Source of the DNA: Penicillium oxalicum
Taxonomy: Eukaryota > Ascomycota > Eurotiomycetes > Eurotiales > Aspergillaceae
Reading direction: 5' to 3'
Assembly (NCBI RefSeq): GCF_001723175.1
Contig: NC_064650.1
Location: 2,046,001 to 2,110,000 of the forward strand
Length of the DNA stretch: 64,000 bases
Positions 1 through 12,300 of this stretch are shown one piece after another. Position 1 is the first letter of the stretch, and each line of letters starts with the position of its first letter. Position numbers and translations under genes: made by a program. The notes under the pieces are model-generated. The model did not search any database, had not been told where the DNA came from, and worked only from the letters and a program-made list of their open reading frames with translations.

Positions 1-1418
1 TGAGCCAGACGCTCCAAGCCAGCGTACAAGTAGTCACCAGTGGTGCGGGTGTTCTCAACCAGGTCATGGCGCTCAATCTCCTCGATGATGCCGCGGAAGA
101 TCAGAGCACGGGATGGGTCACCCATCCAAGTGTTGAACTGACGGTAGGGCTTGTTGGGGCGAAGAGCTGGATTACCGAAGTAGTATCCAGCAGTCTGAGC
201 CTTCTTGGAGAAGGTCACCATGTCAGGGGGGGTGGACAGGTTCCAGTGGTCGTGGGCCCAGAACTTGCCGGTGGCACCGACACCAGTCTGCACCTCATCG
301 ACGATGAAGAGCACTTTGTTGCGCTTGGTGATGTCGCGCAGACCCTGGAAGAAAGCGGGCGAGGCGTGGTTGTCTCCACCCTCGGACTGAATGGGTTCGA
401 CCATAACAGCAGCCACGGGGTTGTGGTATTCCTGGATCAGGCGCTCAACCTCCTCCAGGCAGCGCTTCTCCTCGGCGGCGTTCTCCTGAACGTGGTCCTC
501 GAGAGGATACTTCAGCTGGGGGAAAGTCGCCTGGGGCCAGTCGAAGGCGGGAATATCCATCTTGTGAATAGGCTTGGACCGGGTGGTAGACAGGGATCCG
601 AAGAGACGGCCGTGGAAGGCGGACTTGAATGACAGGATGGACAGCTGAGGGGATCCCGGACCCTGGTTGTTCATAGAAGACTCGATCTCCTCTGCGGTGA
701 ACTCAACATCGGGACCACCGCGCTGGAGTTGGCGGTAGTACATAAAGGCTGCCTTGTATGCAGTCTCGTTGGCGTCCGAGCCCGCCATGGCGGTGAACAC
801 CTGGTCCAGGCCCTTGGGAGCGGCACGAAGAATACCGGTCTTCAGGATATGAGACCAGTCGGAGGACGGGAAGTTGCCCAGGGCCGGGCGGTTGATCAAA
901 GAGGTGATCATCTCGTCGGACTGGGAGATTTTCCTCAGGTGGGGGTTGTTGTAGCCAACAGGAATGGAGGCAATCTGGGCGTAGCTATTACACTCGGTGT
1001 TAGTTGATCTTTTTGAACAATTTCGGTAATGGGACAAGTCAAGGATGCGTCAATGAACTTACACATCGAGAAGTTGGTTGCCATCAAGATCAGAGATGCT
1101 ATCAAGGACGTTCACGGTTAGCATTTTAAGCGGATTTCATTACACTTGGGTACACGGAAAAGCATACTAGTTGCCGACAGACTTGTAGTAGTCAGCGAGC
1201 ATGTTCAGTGATCGCACATCGAAGACCTCGTCAAGCTCGGCCGCGGCAGCCTTGTTCTTGGGTCCGGGGATGGGCGTCGAGACAATGGGAGCAGCAGGCT
1301 CGTCGGGGAAGAAGGGCTTCTCGGTCGCAGCGAGTCGGGCGGTGGTGGAGAGGGTTCGATGCACGGGAATACGCGCGACAGTACGCAGCTTCGAGCCGCA
1401 GCGAAGAACAGAGGCCAT
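1..1418 (-). CDS. gatA: 4-aminobutyrate aminotransferase, mitochondrial (partial, 3' end outside window)
   Basis: Pyridoxal-phosphate enzyme that moves the amino group of GABA to 2-oxoglutarate, giving succinic semialdehyde and glutamate (GABA shunt, mitochondrion). Three exons are visible: 1418-1168, 1098-1063 (only 36 nt) and 984-1, all joined in phase by GT-AG introns. The N-terminus (MASVLRCGSKLR, rich in Arg/Ser) looks like a mitochondrial presequence; the mature part begins near FFPDEPAAP. Family hallmarks seen are DVRSLNMLADYYKS, YAQIASIPVGYNNPHLR, a cofactor region with VDEVQTGVGATGKFWAHDHW and the TFSKKAQTAGYYF segment whose Lys should bind PLP. About 423 of roughly 500 residues are present; the C-terminus lies beyond position 1. 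I chose the ATG at 1418; an in-frame ATG at 1439 would add seven residues. Identity is confident, presequence limit is inferred. Confidence 0.95.
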
Positions 1419-2840
1419 TTTGAAGAGAAATTTGTACACTCTTAGCAGTGTGTAGGAGCCAAAGAGGTGAGGGGACTGATGCGGGGAAGATTGAAGGCCA
1501 GATTATGCAGTACGCAGGCGTTTCCGGGATTCAGGTTGAATACGGGATATTGCTCAATTGTGCGTACAGGGGATGGGAAATGGTGATTTGAAATAATCCA
1601 ACCGGGCTGGACAGGGAATCAATGGATTTATATCAGACTTGAAGGCGACACTTTTTTGTTATCTTCCCCGTGGAGCTCACTGCATCTTCATTCCCCGCGT
1701 CGAGACCATTGGATCTCGGCGATATGGTCCAATCAGAGTCTCTCCTGTGCCGACCGCAAACGCCGAGGTGTCCCAAAAGGGGAGTCGACGAATCAAGAAG
1801 GTCTACCCAGGGCGGCAAGCCTGCAATTACTCATGGCACCGGGTTGACTGCATACACTGGTTGGATTGAGACAACTTGTCGAGATGTGGGGAGAGTATGT
1901 CAGATGTCCATTTTGATGTTTCTCTTAGTCTCCTTTTCGTAGTCTGCATGATGTTGACATTCGTCAATTGGTCATTCTTGACGGTAGGGGCTACCTCAGG
2001 GTCAAGTTCATGATCGACTTACCCTCACGTGGGGGAAACCTTGTCGGTCGCTGATAAGCTTCGACCGCCCCTTAATTACAGTACTTATCGTGACGATAAA
2101 GCCGGCCCGGCAGCAACGGCGGGACACTAGTCCCGGTTAATCTTATCGCATGACCAGTCTCCGATTTACGGTCATTGATTAAACGGGTGTCACCACCCAC
2201 ATAGTGTTTAATGGTAGGAATGTGCTCGCCTGTACCTGCGCCTCGCGCCTTTTGGTACTTACTTTAAAGAGTGCCCCCCAGTGTTGCCCACAGACTTTCA
2301 TCTCTATTGATTACGCAGTAGGTCAGCTTACGATCAATGTAATTGGAGTATGCCCTTCCTCCCCAGGTTGTAGGTATCCGTACTAGTGCTCTACCTACCG
2401 GGAACAACCAACCGGAGCCCCCGCCGTGCTTCAATATACATATGTTCTCACCACCCGTCGTCTCTTTCCAATGCTAGGTACCTATGTCCGGACGTTGAAC
2501 GCCAGCAAATACCTATGGCATACTCGTAACAACCTTAGAGCTTTGAAGGACACTGCCCCATAGAGTACCTTAATGCGGGTGTATATCATATTGCAGACCA
2601 TACATTGGGACAGAGACCGAGGCAGAGTGGGCGCTCTTCAACGAAGTAACAAGTATACACGAATGACAATCGACTAGCCCGAGAATTAAGAAGCCCCTTC
2701 TTTGGCCCGGTCCCTGAGGACAACACACATCTCGGTAGCCGAAATTCAGCCGCAGGTGGGTCCGTCGACACAGTAACTAGCGCATCGGGAGAAACCTTTT
2801 GCTTCATAGCGCAACAAAGTCCGCATAGTATAAAGCAAGT
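1419..2840. other. Intergenic region between gatA and tRNA-Ala
   Basis: No convincing gene. The part next to 1418 should hold the gatA promoter and 5' leader. From about 2370 to 2570 there are several TACCTA/TAGGTA words, including the perfect palindrome TAGGTACCTA. Short open frames on both strands (up to 90 codons) have no recognisable domain. Confidence 0.6.
2475..2484. repeat. TAGGTACCTA palindrome in a TACCTA-rich patch
   Basis: Perfect 10-bp palindrome. Related words occur at 2371 (TAGGTAT), 2391 (CTACCTACC) and 2510 (TACCTAT). A similar patch lies upstream of the tRNA-Thr at 33630. Function unknown. Confidence 0.5.
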
Positions 2841-2912
2841 GGGCTTGTGGTTTAGTGGTATAATACTCCCTTAGCATGGGAGTGGTCCGGGGTTCGATTC
2901 CCCGCGAGTCCA
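2841..2912 (+). tRNA. tRNA-Ala (anticodon AGC)
   Basis: A 72-nt cloverleaf can be drawn by eye: acceptor stem GGGCTTG with CGAGTCC, anticodon stem CTCCC/GGGAG closing the loop TTAGCAT (anticodon AGC), T-arm CGGGG-TTCGATT-CCCCG, discriminator A. No intron. One weak run of four T follows. Confidence 0.93.
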
Positions 2913-3095
2913 TACGTTTTGGTCCAGCTTGGACATGAAAGACTCTTTTTTGAGCAGGATAAGGAACATTCAAACGTCGAGGAAGAGTATTTTTTTTGTG
3001 GCTTCAACACGAGGGCGGAGAATAGGGGTGGAGACTGTGCATTGGTAGATTTGGATTATAAAGCCAAATTTTTCCCAATCATACATAGGCAAACA
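2913..3095. other. Spacer between tRNA-Ala and first tRNA-Ile
   Basis: T-rich spacer with an eight-T run near 2990. No gene seen. Confidence 0.5.
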
Positions 3096-3169
3096 GGTTC
3101 CATAACTCAGTTGGTTAGAGTGTGGTGCTAATAACGCCAAAGTCGAGGGTTCGACCCCCTCTGGGACCA
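3096..3169 (+). tRNA. tRNA-Ile (anticodon AAT), copy 1
   Basis: A 74-nt cloverleaf: acceptor GGTTCCA with TGGGACC, anticodon stem TGGTG/CGCCA closing CTAATAA (anticodon AAT), T-arm GAGGG-TTCGACC-CCCTC, discriminator A. A CTTTTTG pol III stop signal follows within 10 nt. Identical to the copy at 3996. Confidence 0.94.
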
Positions 3170-3995
3170 TTGCTTTTTGCTCATTTTCCATTCTTTCACT
3201 TTATTTTTAACAGACCTTTCACCAGCAATGGAGGGAGAAATTCCGCGTCGCTTAGTTGGCACACCCTTGAATTTCTTGGGGTGGGGCACCCCGTAGTTAC
3301 TGGAATAGGCCCCAGAGCCCGAACCTTTAGGGGCAAGGACCATTTGGTCCGCTTGTCATATTTATATTTTACAGTACCACCACTGGCAGTCTTCTTATTA
3401 TATACACGCACCACCACCACCTGTTATCCTCTCCTACGAACAAGCTGAAACCTTCCAGGAGAAAAGCCCATGGAATACTCACTTCTTCACCATGGGAGAG
3501 AGAGTTCCTATCATTACTTCAAGATCCAGTCCGACAGAAGTAGACCTGAACCGCTTATGATACACCGACAATGAGAAACGCTAGACATCTGAATAGCTTA
3601 ACTTTTACCTGGAGCTCAAGGCGGGCCGTAGGCAGTAGACAAACCGGTACTCCTCCTACCTCAATTCGAGGTCAAATTACCGACCCGGCTGTACAATGAC
3701 TCTAAAACAAGCTGCAAGTGTGAACGTGGCGGTGTGAGCGACAGAAAGTGTAGTCATATACTTGTAGAAGGGATGAAAAAGGGACCGAACAGACGTGACA
3801 AGAATTCAGGCTCCAAGACCAATCTGCAGCCGCGAAGGGGTATCGCCACCGAAATGATGGGGTGTCTACTACAGGGACTCGCTATTTTTTGTGGCTGTGT
3901 GCTTGACCAGTTAGGCCGGAGCTAGTGGCAGAAACTCAATTTATTTTATGTTGGTTGATAATGCAAAATGTTTTGCAGGGATACATCGTAAAACA
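3170..3995. other. Spacer between the two tRNA-Ile genes
   Basis: About 0.8 kb with only short open frames and no recognisable domain. Its last bases (ATACAT..AAACAG) resemble those just before copy 1, so the tRNA duplication took a little flanking DNA with it. Confidence 0.5.
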
Positions 3996-4069
3996 GGTTC
4001 CATAACTCAGTTGGTTAGAGTGTGGTGCTAATAACGCCAAAGTCGAGGGTTCGACCCCCTCTGGGACCA
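3996..4069 (+). tRNA. tRNA-Ile (anticodon AAT), copy 2
   Basis: Identical over all 74 nt to the copy at 3096, offset by exactly 900 bp and in the same orientation. Followed by CTTTTTG, a pol III terminator. Same anticodon, AAT. Confidence 0.94.
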
Positions 4070-4514
4070 TTTCTTTTTGTGGATTTTTCCTGCTCGCATC
4101 TTCTCTCCAAGCCAAGAGCTGATGGACGTTTTTTCCCGCAAGGTTGTGCGCTTCTCGCATAGTTGCACAATGTATTCGCTACCTACTTGCCGTACACCCT
4201 CAGACCCCCACATTAGGTTTGGAGTTTGATTCGTTCATGTGAATTTCTTTCGTCCTGCCAGTATGGGACATGGAGGACGCAACCCTGCTTTTTGAAGACA
4301 TGGAGTCTTTGTATCATACAAGCAATAGAGTACCCTCTGAATTTGATATCTTGGGCGTCATCTTTACGACCTCCTTATGCTCAACTCCCAGTGAATCGGC
4401 TTCAGGCAATATGCAACGAAATATATGTTTATGTTAATAAAGCTGAATAAATAATAAGAAGACATCGACTCATCTCTCTCGACAAATTAGAAGGGTGGGC
4501 CTGCATGGGCACCT
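4070..4514. other. Spacer between tRNA-Ile and adh 3' end
   Basis: No gene seen. The right part should carry the 3' UTR and polyadenylation region of the minus-strand alcohol dehydrogenase; AATAAA-like words occur near 4437-4452. Confidence 0.5.
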
Positions 4515-5749
4515 CTACTCTGGCATTTGGAGAACGTAGCGTCCGGCGATCTTTCCTTGCTCTGTATGTGAAGAAAAAGAGACGTTAGCATCACGGCACC
4601 GCACAGTCCAAACTATTCGGGGGATAGAGGCCGGCACGCCACTCACCCATTAATTCAAAAACCTTGGGCAAGTCCTTCAAAGGGACAGTCTTGAAGGGCG
4701 CCTTGATCAGGCCGCGAGCATAAAAGTCAACTGCTTCTGCGGCATCCTGACGATTGCCCACATAGCTACCCTTGATGTTGATCATCTTGGTGACGCTTTC
4801 AAAAACAGGGGCTTTCAGGAAAGCATGGGCGGGAAGACCAATCGCGACGATGTTGCCACGGGGACGGGCATATTCCACAGCCTGTTGGAAGGGCTTCTCG
4901 GAAACGGCGAGGAGAAGGACGGCGTGCGCACCCAGATTGTCGGGAGTAGCAGCCCTGACATCGGCAATCAGGTCCTTGGATTTGGTGAAGTCAATGTAAG
5001 CCTAGCGGGAACACAGCCGTCAGCATTGCTCGGCGCCCGGAGCATCATGAAGAACCACAAGAGGATGGATCGGGGAACGGGGTCATCATTACCTCAGACC
5101 CCAGCTTCTCGCACATCTCGCGCTTCTCGTCACCACCATCGATGGCAATGACGCGCAACCCCATCGCCTTGGCATATTGTTGAGCCATGGCACCAAGACC
5201 ACCACCGGCGCCTACGATAGCGACTGTCTGTCCTGGACGAGCGGCCGACTCCTTCAGACCCCTGTAGACCGTGACACCAGCGCACAGGATCGGGGCAATG
5301 CCATCCAGAGACACGTCCTTGGGCAAGTTGGTCACATGCGCCGCCTTGCCAATCGCATATTGCTGGAATGTGCCGTCGACGGTGTAACCTGACAGCTGCT
5401 GACCGGCGCACAGTTGCTCCTCGGCGGTCTTGCAGTACTCGCAGGCGAGGCACGAGCCATTCAGCCATTTGATACCAACGTGATCACCAATCTCAACCCC
5501 ATCAGCCAGCTCCCCTTTGGCGACAACGATTCCGGCGCCTTCATGGCCACCGACGAGAGGCATCTTGAGAGGCAGAGGCCAGTCACCCTTCATAGCGTGC
5601 AGGTCAGTATGGCAGACACCCGAGTACTTGATCTGCACGAGAACCTCATCGGGGCCAGGCTTGGGGACGGGAATCTCCTTGTAAACAGGCGGTCCACCCT
5701 TCTGCTCGACGACCTGAGCCCACTGCTTGTCGGGGACTTGAGGTGCCAT
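4515..5749 (-). CDS. Zinc-dependent alcohol dehydrogenase (ADH1 type)
   Basis: Medium-chain NAD-dependent dehydrogenase that interconverts ethanol and acetaldehyde in the cytosol. Exons 5749-5093, 5001-4647 and 4561-4515 join in phase to 352 residues, the normal length for fungal ADH1. Visible motifs: catalytic zinc ligands Cys46 (GVCHTDLH) and His69 (GGHEGAG); structural zinc ligands Cys100, Cys103, Cys106 and Cys114 (CLACEYC...C); Rossmann glycines GAGGGLG; C-terminus GRYVLQMPE. The start was set at 5749 because [10 protein letters not shown] matches the usual fungal start; the open frame extends 27 codons upstream without family similarity. Closest in character to Aspergillus AlcC/AdhA-type enzymes, but I cannot say which paralogue. 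Confidence 0.94.
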
Positions 5750-8700
5750 GGTGTGGATGATCGTTGTCAATGAGGGGTTCTTTCTAAATTTGCTGTAGCT
5801 GGAATATGTTTTGAAGGGACTTGGGGGCAAAATGAGAGGTCCTCTATGACGAAGAGGATAAATCTGGTTGAGGAAAGAGAAATTGTCAAGGTGAGAGATG
5901 TTGGGGCTTGAATTAAGAGGGTGGCATCAAGGAGAGCGAACCTTCCACGTTAAGAAGCAGGTTGTCCGCCTCGAGACGCGTTGGGGCAGGGGCAGGACGT
6001 CCAGCGTCGGATCTGGTTTGTGGTACGATGTCGATGATGACAACGAATGGCGAGACATGTAGACCGGCTCGGCGGCATATTCCCCATGCAGCGTTTCTAT
6101 CCCATGATGCCATGTTGACGACCATTGGCGGCACTGCACTGGTGGATTTATGTACTTCGTCCAACTGGCCGTCGATCTGCTTGAGTCTAGTGGTTCCACT
6201 TGTCAGTCGATCGCCCCGGCAGTTGATGACATCCATTTTGCTACCTCCTCTTATCCATCACCCCAACTCCAGTGTTTGTCCTATCACTGAATCCTTCCAA
6301 ATACAAGAAACGGGAGAAAAGCTCAGTCTCCATCAATTGAAGCCTCGTACCTTTGTCCCTTTGCCCCCCTCTTAGCAGGTCGACGAGCCATCTCCAACCC
6401 TATAGGTCATTTGTCAATCGCCCCGATACCGCTTCGGCCGAAGGTAAAAAAGCACCCGACGAAAATCAATCTCACCACGATGAGGCTTTCTGCTATCAAT
6501 GCAAGGGGGCTAGACCACCTGACTTTTCATGGTATGAAATTACTTCATTCAGGAAAGCTGCATCGTCCTTGAGTGAGCGTCAGCCAAGGGTGGAAAAAGA
6601 ATGACGGGAGCATCGCAAGTGCTACGGGGGGCCCACGCTCAACGAGATTGAAGCCGATCGAGTGGAGGACGTCACCTCGGTCCACTTCTCCACACTACCG
6701 CCCTGTCAAGAGAGGACGTGGAGAAAACCACGAGATGGATTTTTGTCGAGTACTATAATTATTATTATGAATAATAATGATTGATCAAATGGGTCAGATC
6801 TCGAATCGTGGATATGGCGGACATCGCCTCTGAATGGGAAATTGGGCGGTGCCACACTGACAGGTCCAGTCTAAGATCGTAGGTTAGATTGATCCAATGG
6901 CTGTACTGCCTGAGGTTTCACATCCCAAAAAGGTTTAAGCGGGAACAGCTTCAGTGTATTACTTGCTATGGTTAGTGTTGTGGGATGCTTCCAAGAGTGT
7001 TCTACATTGGTTCGCCTGGGCCTTCCACTCTTCGTGACAGGCACTTGTTGGATTACAGCGCCCTTGAGCTGAATTGAGAGCACACCCAAACGTTTGTACC
7101 CATACCATTCGATACCATACTGAATCTTTCGATGATCCGATAAGAAGGGGGGCACTCATGGCACTGCCTCAACTTCAAATGGCCACTGATATACTTGGGG
7201 TTTCCCTACTAGTGGTGCCTGTACTTAGCACCTCTATACTTTCAGGGAGTGCTACGACCTAGATACAGTCATGCTTTGATTTCAAGGCTTTGACGCCGAC
7301 TGAAACGGGATTTATATCTCTGCCAACGATCCGGGCCCAACCTGATCCTTTGAATCCCGAAGTGACTTCTACCGCTCGTCACATGTGTCCCGGCCTTCCC
7401 GTACGTCGAATCTCCCACCCTGACGGTTCCGACATCGTCGTATGATCTCGATGCTCTTTTCGAGGCGGTAGCCGCGCATCGACGATGCCCATCTGAATTT
7501 TCTCAATAGTGCCCGGGAGAAAGACCTATGATCTTCCAGCGGCGGGAGTATGATCTGCTTTCTTCCGTTGAAATGTACCCACCCCAGGCACGATTCTGTT
7601 GTCCTCTGCGAACATCCCCTTGCTGACGGAAATAAGGGCCTTGCCGTGCGGCTCTCGAGCCAAACTAGGATAAGCTGTGGTGTATCGTACAACCTCAATT
7701 TGGTTTCTCCGACGAATTAATCCGAAAGTGGTCGCGCCTGTCCACCACATTCTCTGTGTGTGACGGGTCACCGAGGAGAGCATTCATGGTGAACGACTCC
7801 ACCACAAGCAAGTCGCGCTCGAGATCGTTCCATCGACATCGATGGTGGGCGTGTGGTTCGCGGGCCTTGGCGGGCTTTCCCATTACTGTGAAGGAAGCTG
7901 ACCAGGACACGGACCCCCTCGTCTCTGCTTTCATTTGGAGAGGTGCGGATCTCAGCAGCCACTCCGCCTCACGACGTTAATGATTGAGTGAAAGCCCATT
8001 GTCCGAGTCAAAAGGAAGCCAAATCTTATTCTTCCTATCTTCACGGCTCGATCGGCGGATGGAGAACGGCATCATCTTCGACCGACAAACAGGATTGGCC
8101 GCGATGAATTCTGTCGGGTCCCAGAGAAACGAAACTACCGCCGGAACGCCGGACCACACCAGTTGGTTGGAGAGACCGTCGTAGCGGATCAGCTCTGGAA
8201 GAGAGAACAGAGCGAACAGGGACCCCCTTCACCAACGGAAAAAACAAAAACAAAAACAGTCTGCAGCTGGACTTTCCCCTGTAGTGAGAAGTGAGCCAAC
8301 CGACTTTGGTTCTCAATTGTGGGATTGATGCTGCTTGGATGTTGTGATGGAGTGGAGCAGGTGCGCGCGCGGTATAGAAAGAAGTACACTTCCTCGAGAC
8401 AGACATGATCGGGACCCGAGTCTTCGGCGGCACGATCGCCATTTGTCGTAAGAATCCTTTCGGGAGACAACAAACCAGAGATTCCCGGCACATGAAAGAA
8501 GGTATCCTCATTGGTCTGATCTTGGTCGTAAAATGGTGTCCACGATTGAATGTCCATGGCAATCAGAATGCCACGAGTCGAGAGCGCAGTACAGCTTCAT
8601 CGAAGTAGAACCAAGAGGGCAACAGCCTCTGGCCCTCAAAAGTCAACCGGCTCAGCACGAGTGAACCACTGCCATCATCCACACGATCATCACCCCCTCT

Positions 8701-9308
8701 CCATTTGCCCCAAAGCCCACCCAGATTGTTTTTCCGTCTAGAATCCAAGGGCATCGTAGAAATTCATTTCCATCCCACCCTTGGAGCGGTCCATCTTCCT
8801 CTATTCTCACACCACCACCTCACCGTCGGTCTCGATCACCGTTCCCCTGCATCCTTGTCTTTCTTTGGACTCCTTTCGGCCCACTCCAGTTTGCGCATTC
8901 TCTGCTTGGTCGTGCCGCAGCCACAAAGCATCTCCCATCCTCCTGCATCTTCCCACCATCTCAAACGAATCTTCTCCCTCCACCAAATATCGACACTTCG
9001 CCCGCCTTCGTCCTTTCGGTTGACCATCCACCTTGTTCATTGAATCCTTCGCGCACCCTTTCCTATTGCAGCTGACGTCGCGTCCGTGCGGAAGCCCCCA
9101 AATCTTCGCGAAAAGACAAGCACGTCCGGCACAGTCGTATGGGGAACCCCGTCGGAGCCTGACTCCATTGCGCGATCAATTTCATTGCCCTGCTCTTCTC
9201 TCCCCTCCTCCCGTCTTTCCCATCTGTCTTGTCTGATCTCACAATTCTCTCTCCCCTTTGTGATCATCGCCCTTGCTGCGCTTGTCCGGCGCCGGACTCC
9301 CGCCCATC
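5750..9308. other. Long intergenic region between adh and ino80
   Basis: About 3.6 kb between divergent genes. It should hold the adh promoter (left) and the INO80 promoter and a pyrimidine-rich 5' leader (right, about 8700-9300). Open frames up to 173 codons exist on both strands but none shows a domain, signal peptide or consistent splice structure. An ATT/AAT-rich patch lies at 6757-6785. Confidence 0.55.
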
Positions 9309-12300
9309 ATGACAGGCGCTCCGCCGTACAACGCTCAGTCTCCCACACAGCGGCCCCGGTTTGCGGCCTACGAGTCCCCAACGAAGAATCATTCCTTCTA
9401 CCCGAACAATGACCAGTCTCAGGGACCACCACCACACCCACCCCCATCAGCACCCGCACCCGCACCAGCACCACCATCCTTCCCAACCCATCCACCTCAG
9501 ACACCTCCGGCTTTTGGTGCAGTAGCCGTGTCGCGGAGCCCGCGCTTCTCCCACGCGTCCTCGCCGCTACCGTCAACCCTGCCACCGCCCTTGAATGGGG
9601 CCGCACCACCTCCACACCCATCACTCCCAGAGACTTCATCCCAATACTCATCCGGTCCATCAGGGAGTGTCACTCCAGGGCTGCCGCTGCCCCGTCCCTT
9701 TGCATCCACCGTCATGGCTGGCAACGGCACTTCACCCTACGGGTCCTCCGTGGCCCCGGCTCATTCATCAAGCCGTCTAGAGAGCCATTCGCAGTCGCCA
9801 ACACGGGAGGCCTCCTACGGGGTCAGAGGCAATGGCGTTGTCTACGGATCATCGGTGCCTAGATCATCATCCCCTGCTCGAGAAACAGTATGTCATCCCA
9901 TCCCTCTATTCCTCCCATCATCTGGGGACTCCAATGCTCCCAACTCACACCGTGATGGGGTTCTTTCTCGAATGATACTGACAACGGTTGTTTGCAACAC
10001 CCAGAAGCCAGCGCGCGCCGCTGATCCCATGTCCTTTGCCAGCATCCTGTCTGGGCCAACTGAAGAGCAGCCTGCTCGCAAGTCGACTCCGCCACCCGCC
10101 GCGCCGAAGCCCACCTCTCCTGCTCCGCCAAAGTCCGAACCGCGTCAACCAGAAACTGGCCCTGTGCCGGGCACGTTCGTCCATAAATCAGACAAGGGAG
10201 CACATGTCGATCGGCCCATAGTGGAGCCGCCAAAGGGAATCTTCACCCCCAACGGAGCGACCATACCCGCGGCAGAGCCAGCTCCCCCAGCATCTCGTGC
10301 ATCCCGACAAAGTCGCACCCGGTCACTCGGCGTGGATGCAGAGCAAGTGAACCGCGCGATGGCGGAGATTGAAAATGGCGAGAAGAGCGACGTGGAGGCT
10401 CCAGGCTTTGATGAGGAATTGCAGATCTTCCAGGAGAAGAGCAGGAAGAGACTGATGGATGCCTGTCGTGCGGAACGAATCAGTCGCAAGGTAAGTCTCG
10501 GCCGGTGTTGACGACCCCTTCTCGCCGATACGGTGCTAATAGATAGCGTAGCGTCGTCGCACTCATACCTTGCACGAGCTGGCCCGATCCTTCGAAAAGC
10601 ACGCCATCCTCGGCGGGGAACGATTCCGCGTCAGTCACGAAAGCTCGGTCGTCGCCGAGGTGCAGCAGAAGGAGATCCAAGACGAGAAGGAACGCAAGAA
10701 GGACATGCAACGAAAACGTCGCCGCGAGAACACCGTTCGGTTAGAAATGCAAAAGAAACTGGAGGCCGAACGCAAGGCCGACAAGGCGCAGGATTCGGCA
10801 GAGAAAGCCAAGTTCCTGCGCGAGGCGGAACGCGCTCAGAAAAAGATTCGGTCCACGAAGCGTGCGCTAGAAGGTGGCAACGCTCAGGATGAGCTCGGCG
10901 AGGTGACGCCTCTGGCTCCCAACCTCGAGGGCGGCACGACTAGCTCGTTCCACATTGGTCGCGGGTCACCGTCGCGTCGCAAGTCTGGACGTGCCGGTCC
11001 AGTGACCCGGCCAAAGAAGTCGAAGGAGCAGAAGCAGGCTGAGAAGGATGCCGCTGAAAATGCTTATCTGGCGGGGTTGGAGGATGAATCCGTCTTGCTT
11101 ACGCCACGCGACACCAAGAAGGACGTGCGATCCAAGGAAGCTACGCCGATCATTCATCTTCACTACGAGAGCAAGGGCTACAACCAGATCTATGAGCAAA
11201 TCTGGCGAGATATCGCCCGCAAAGATATTCCCAAGGTGTACCGCATCAAAACGACCTCGCTTTCCACTCGACAGGAAAACTTGCGCAAGACCGCTCAGCT
11301 GGCAAGCAAGCAGTCACGCAAGTGGCAGGAACGGACGAACAAGAGCACCAAGGATACCCAGGCCCGGGCCAAGCGCACCATGCGTGAAATGATGTCCTTC
11401 TGGAAACGCAATGAGCGTGAAGAACGCGATCTGCGTCGCCTGGCCGAGAAGCAAGAGCTCGAGTCGGCGAAGAAGGCCGAAGCCGAGCGTGAGGCCAACC
11501 GACAGAAGCGAAAGCTGAACTTCTTGATCTCTCAGACGGAGCTGTACTCCCACTTCATCGGTCGCAAGATCAAGACCGCCGAAGCCGAAGAGAGTGGAGA
11601 CGGAACGGTCGCTGGGAGTAGCGAGACCGTTCAACCTGGCAAGGTCTCGGCGCATACCATTGATCTGCCCGACAGTGTCGCCAATCAGAACGCCAAGGTC
11701 ACCAACTTTGAGGATCTCGACTTCGATGCCGAGGATGAGACCGTCTTGCAGCAGGCTGCCATGGCCAATGCTCAGAATGCCGTGCAGCAAGCCCAAGATC
11801 GTGCGCGTGCCTTTAACCAGCAAGGTGGTGACGATCAAATGGCGGCCTTTGATGAAGGCGAGATGAACTTCCAGAACCCGACCAGTCTGGGTGACATTGA
11901 AATCTCCCAGCCAACCATGTTGACTGCGAAATTGAAGGAGTATCAGCTGAAGGGATTGAACTGGCTAGTCAATTTGTACGAACAGGGTATCAACGGTATC
12001 CTGGCAGACGAGATGGGTCTCGGTAAGACGATTCAGTCAATCTCCGTCATGGCTTATCTCGCCGAGTTCCACAACATTTGGGGTCCTTTCCTGGTGATTG
12101 CGCCCGCCTCCACCTTGCACAACTGGCAACAAGAAATCGCCAAGTTTGTGCCTAACCTCAAAGTTCTTCCCTACTGGGGCAACGCGAAGGACCGTAAGAT
12201 TCTCCGCAAGTTCTGGGACCGCAAGCACATCACCTACACGCGCGAGTCCGAGTTCCATGTGCTCGTCACCTCTTACCAGTTGGTGGTTCTTGATGCCCAG

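Noticed and set aside
66..632. A 188-codon plus-strand frame
   Set aside because: Shadow of the gatA coding strand; the minus-strand reading is clearly GABA transaminase.
9888..10004. In-frame extension of INO80 exon 1 through this segment
   Set aside because: 117 nt with GTATGT donor and CAG acceptor and no similarity to INO80; treated as an intron although it keeps the frame open.
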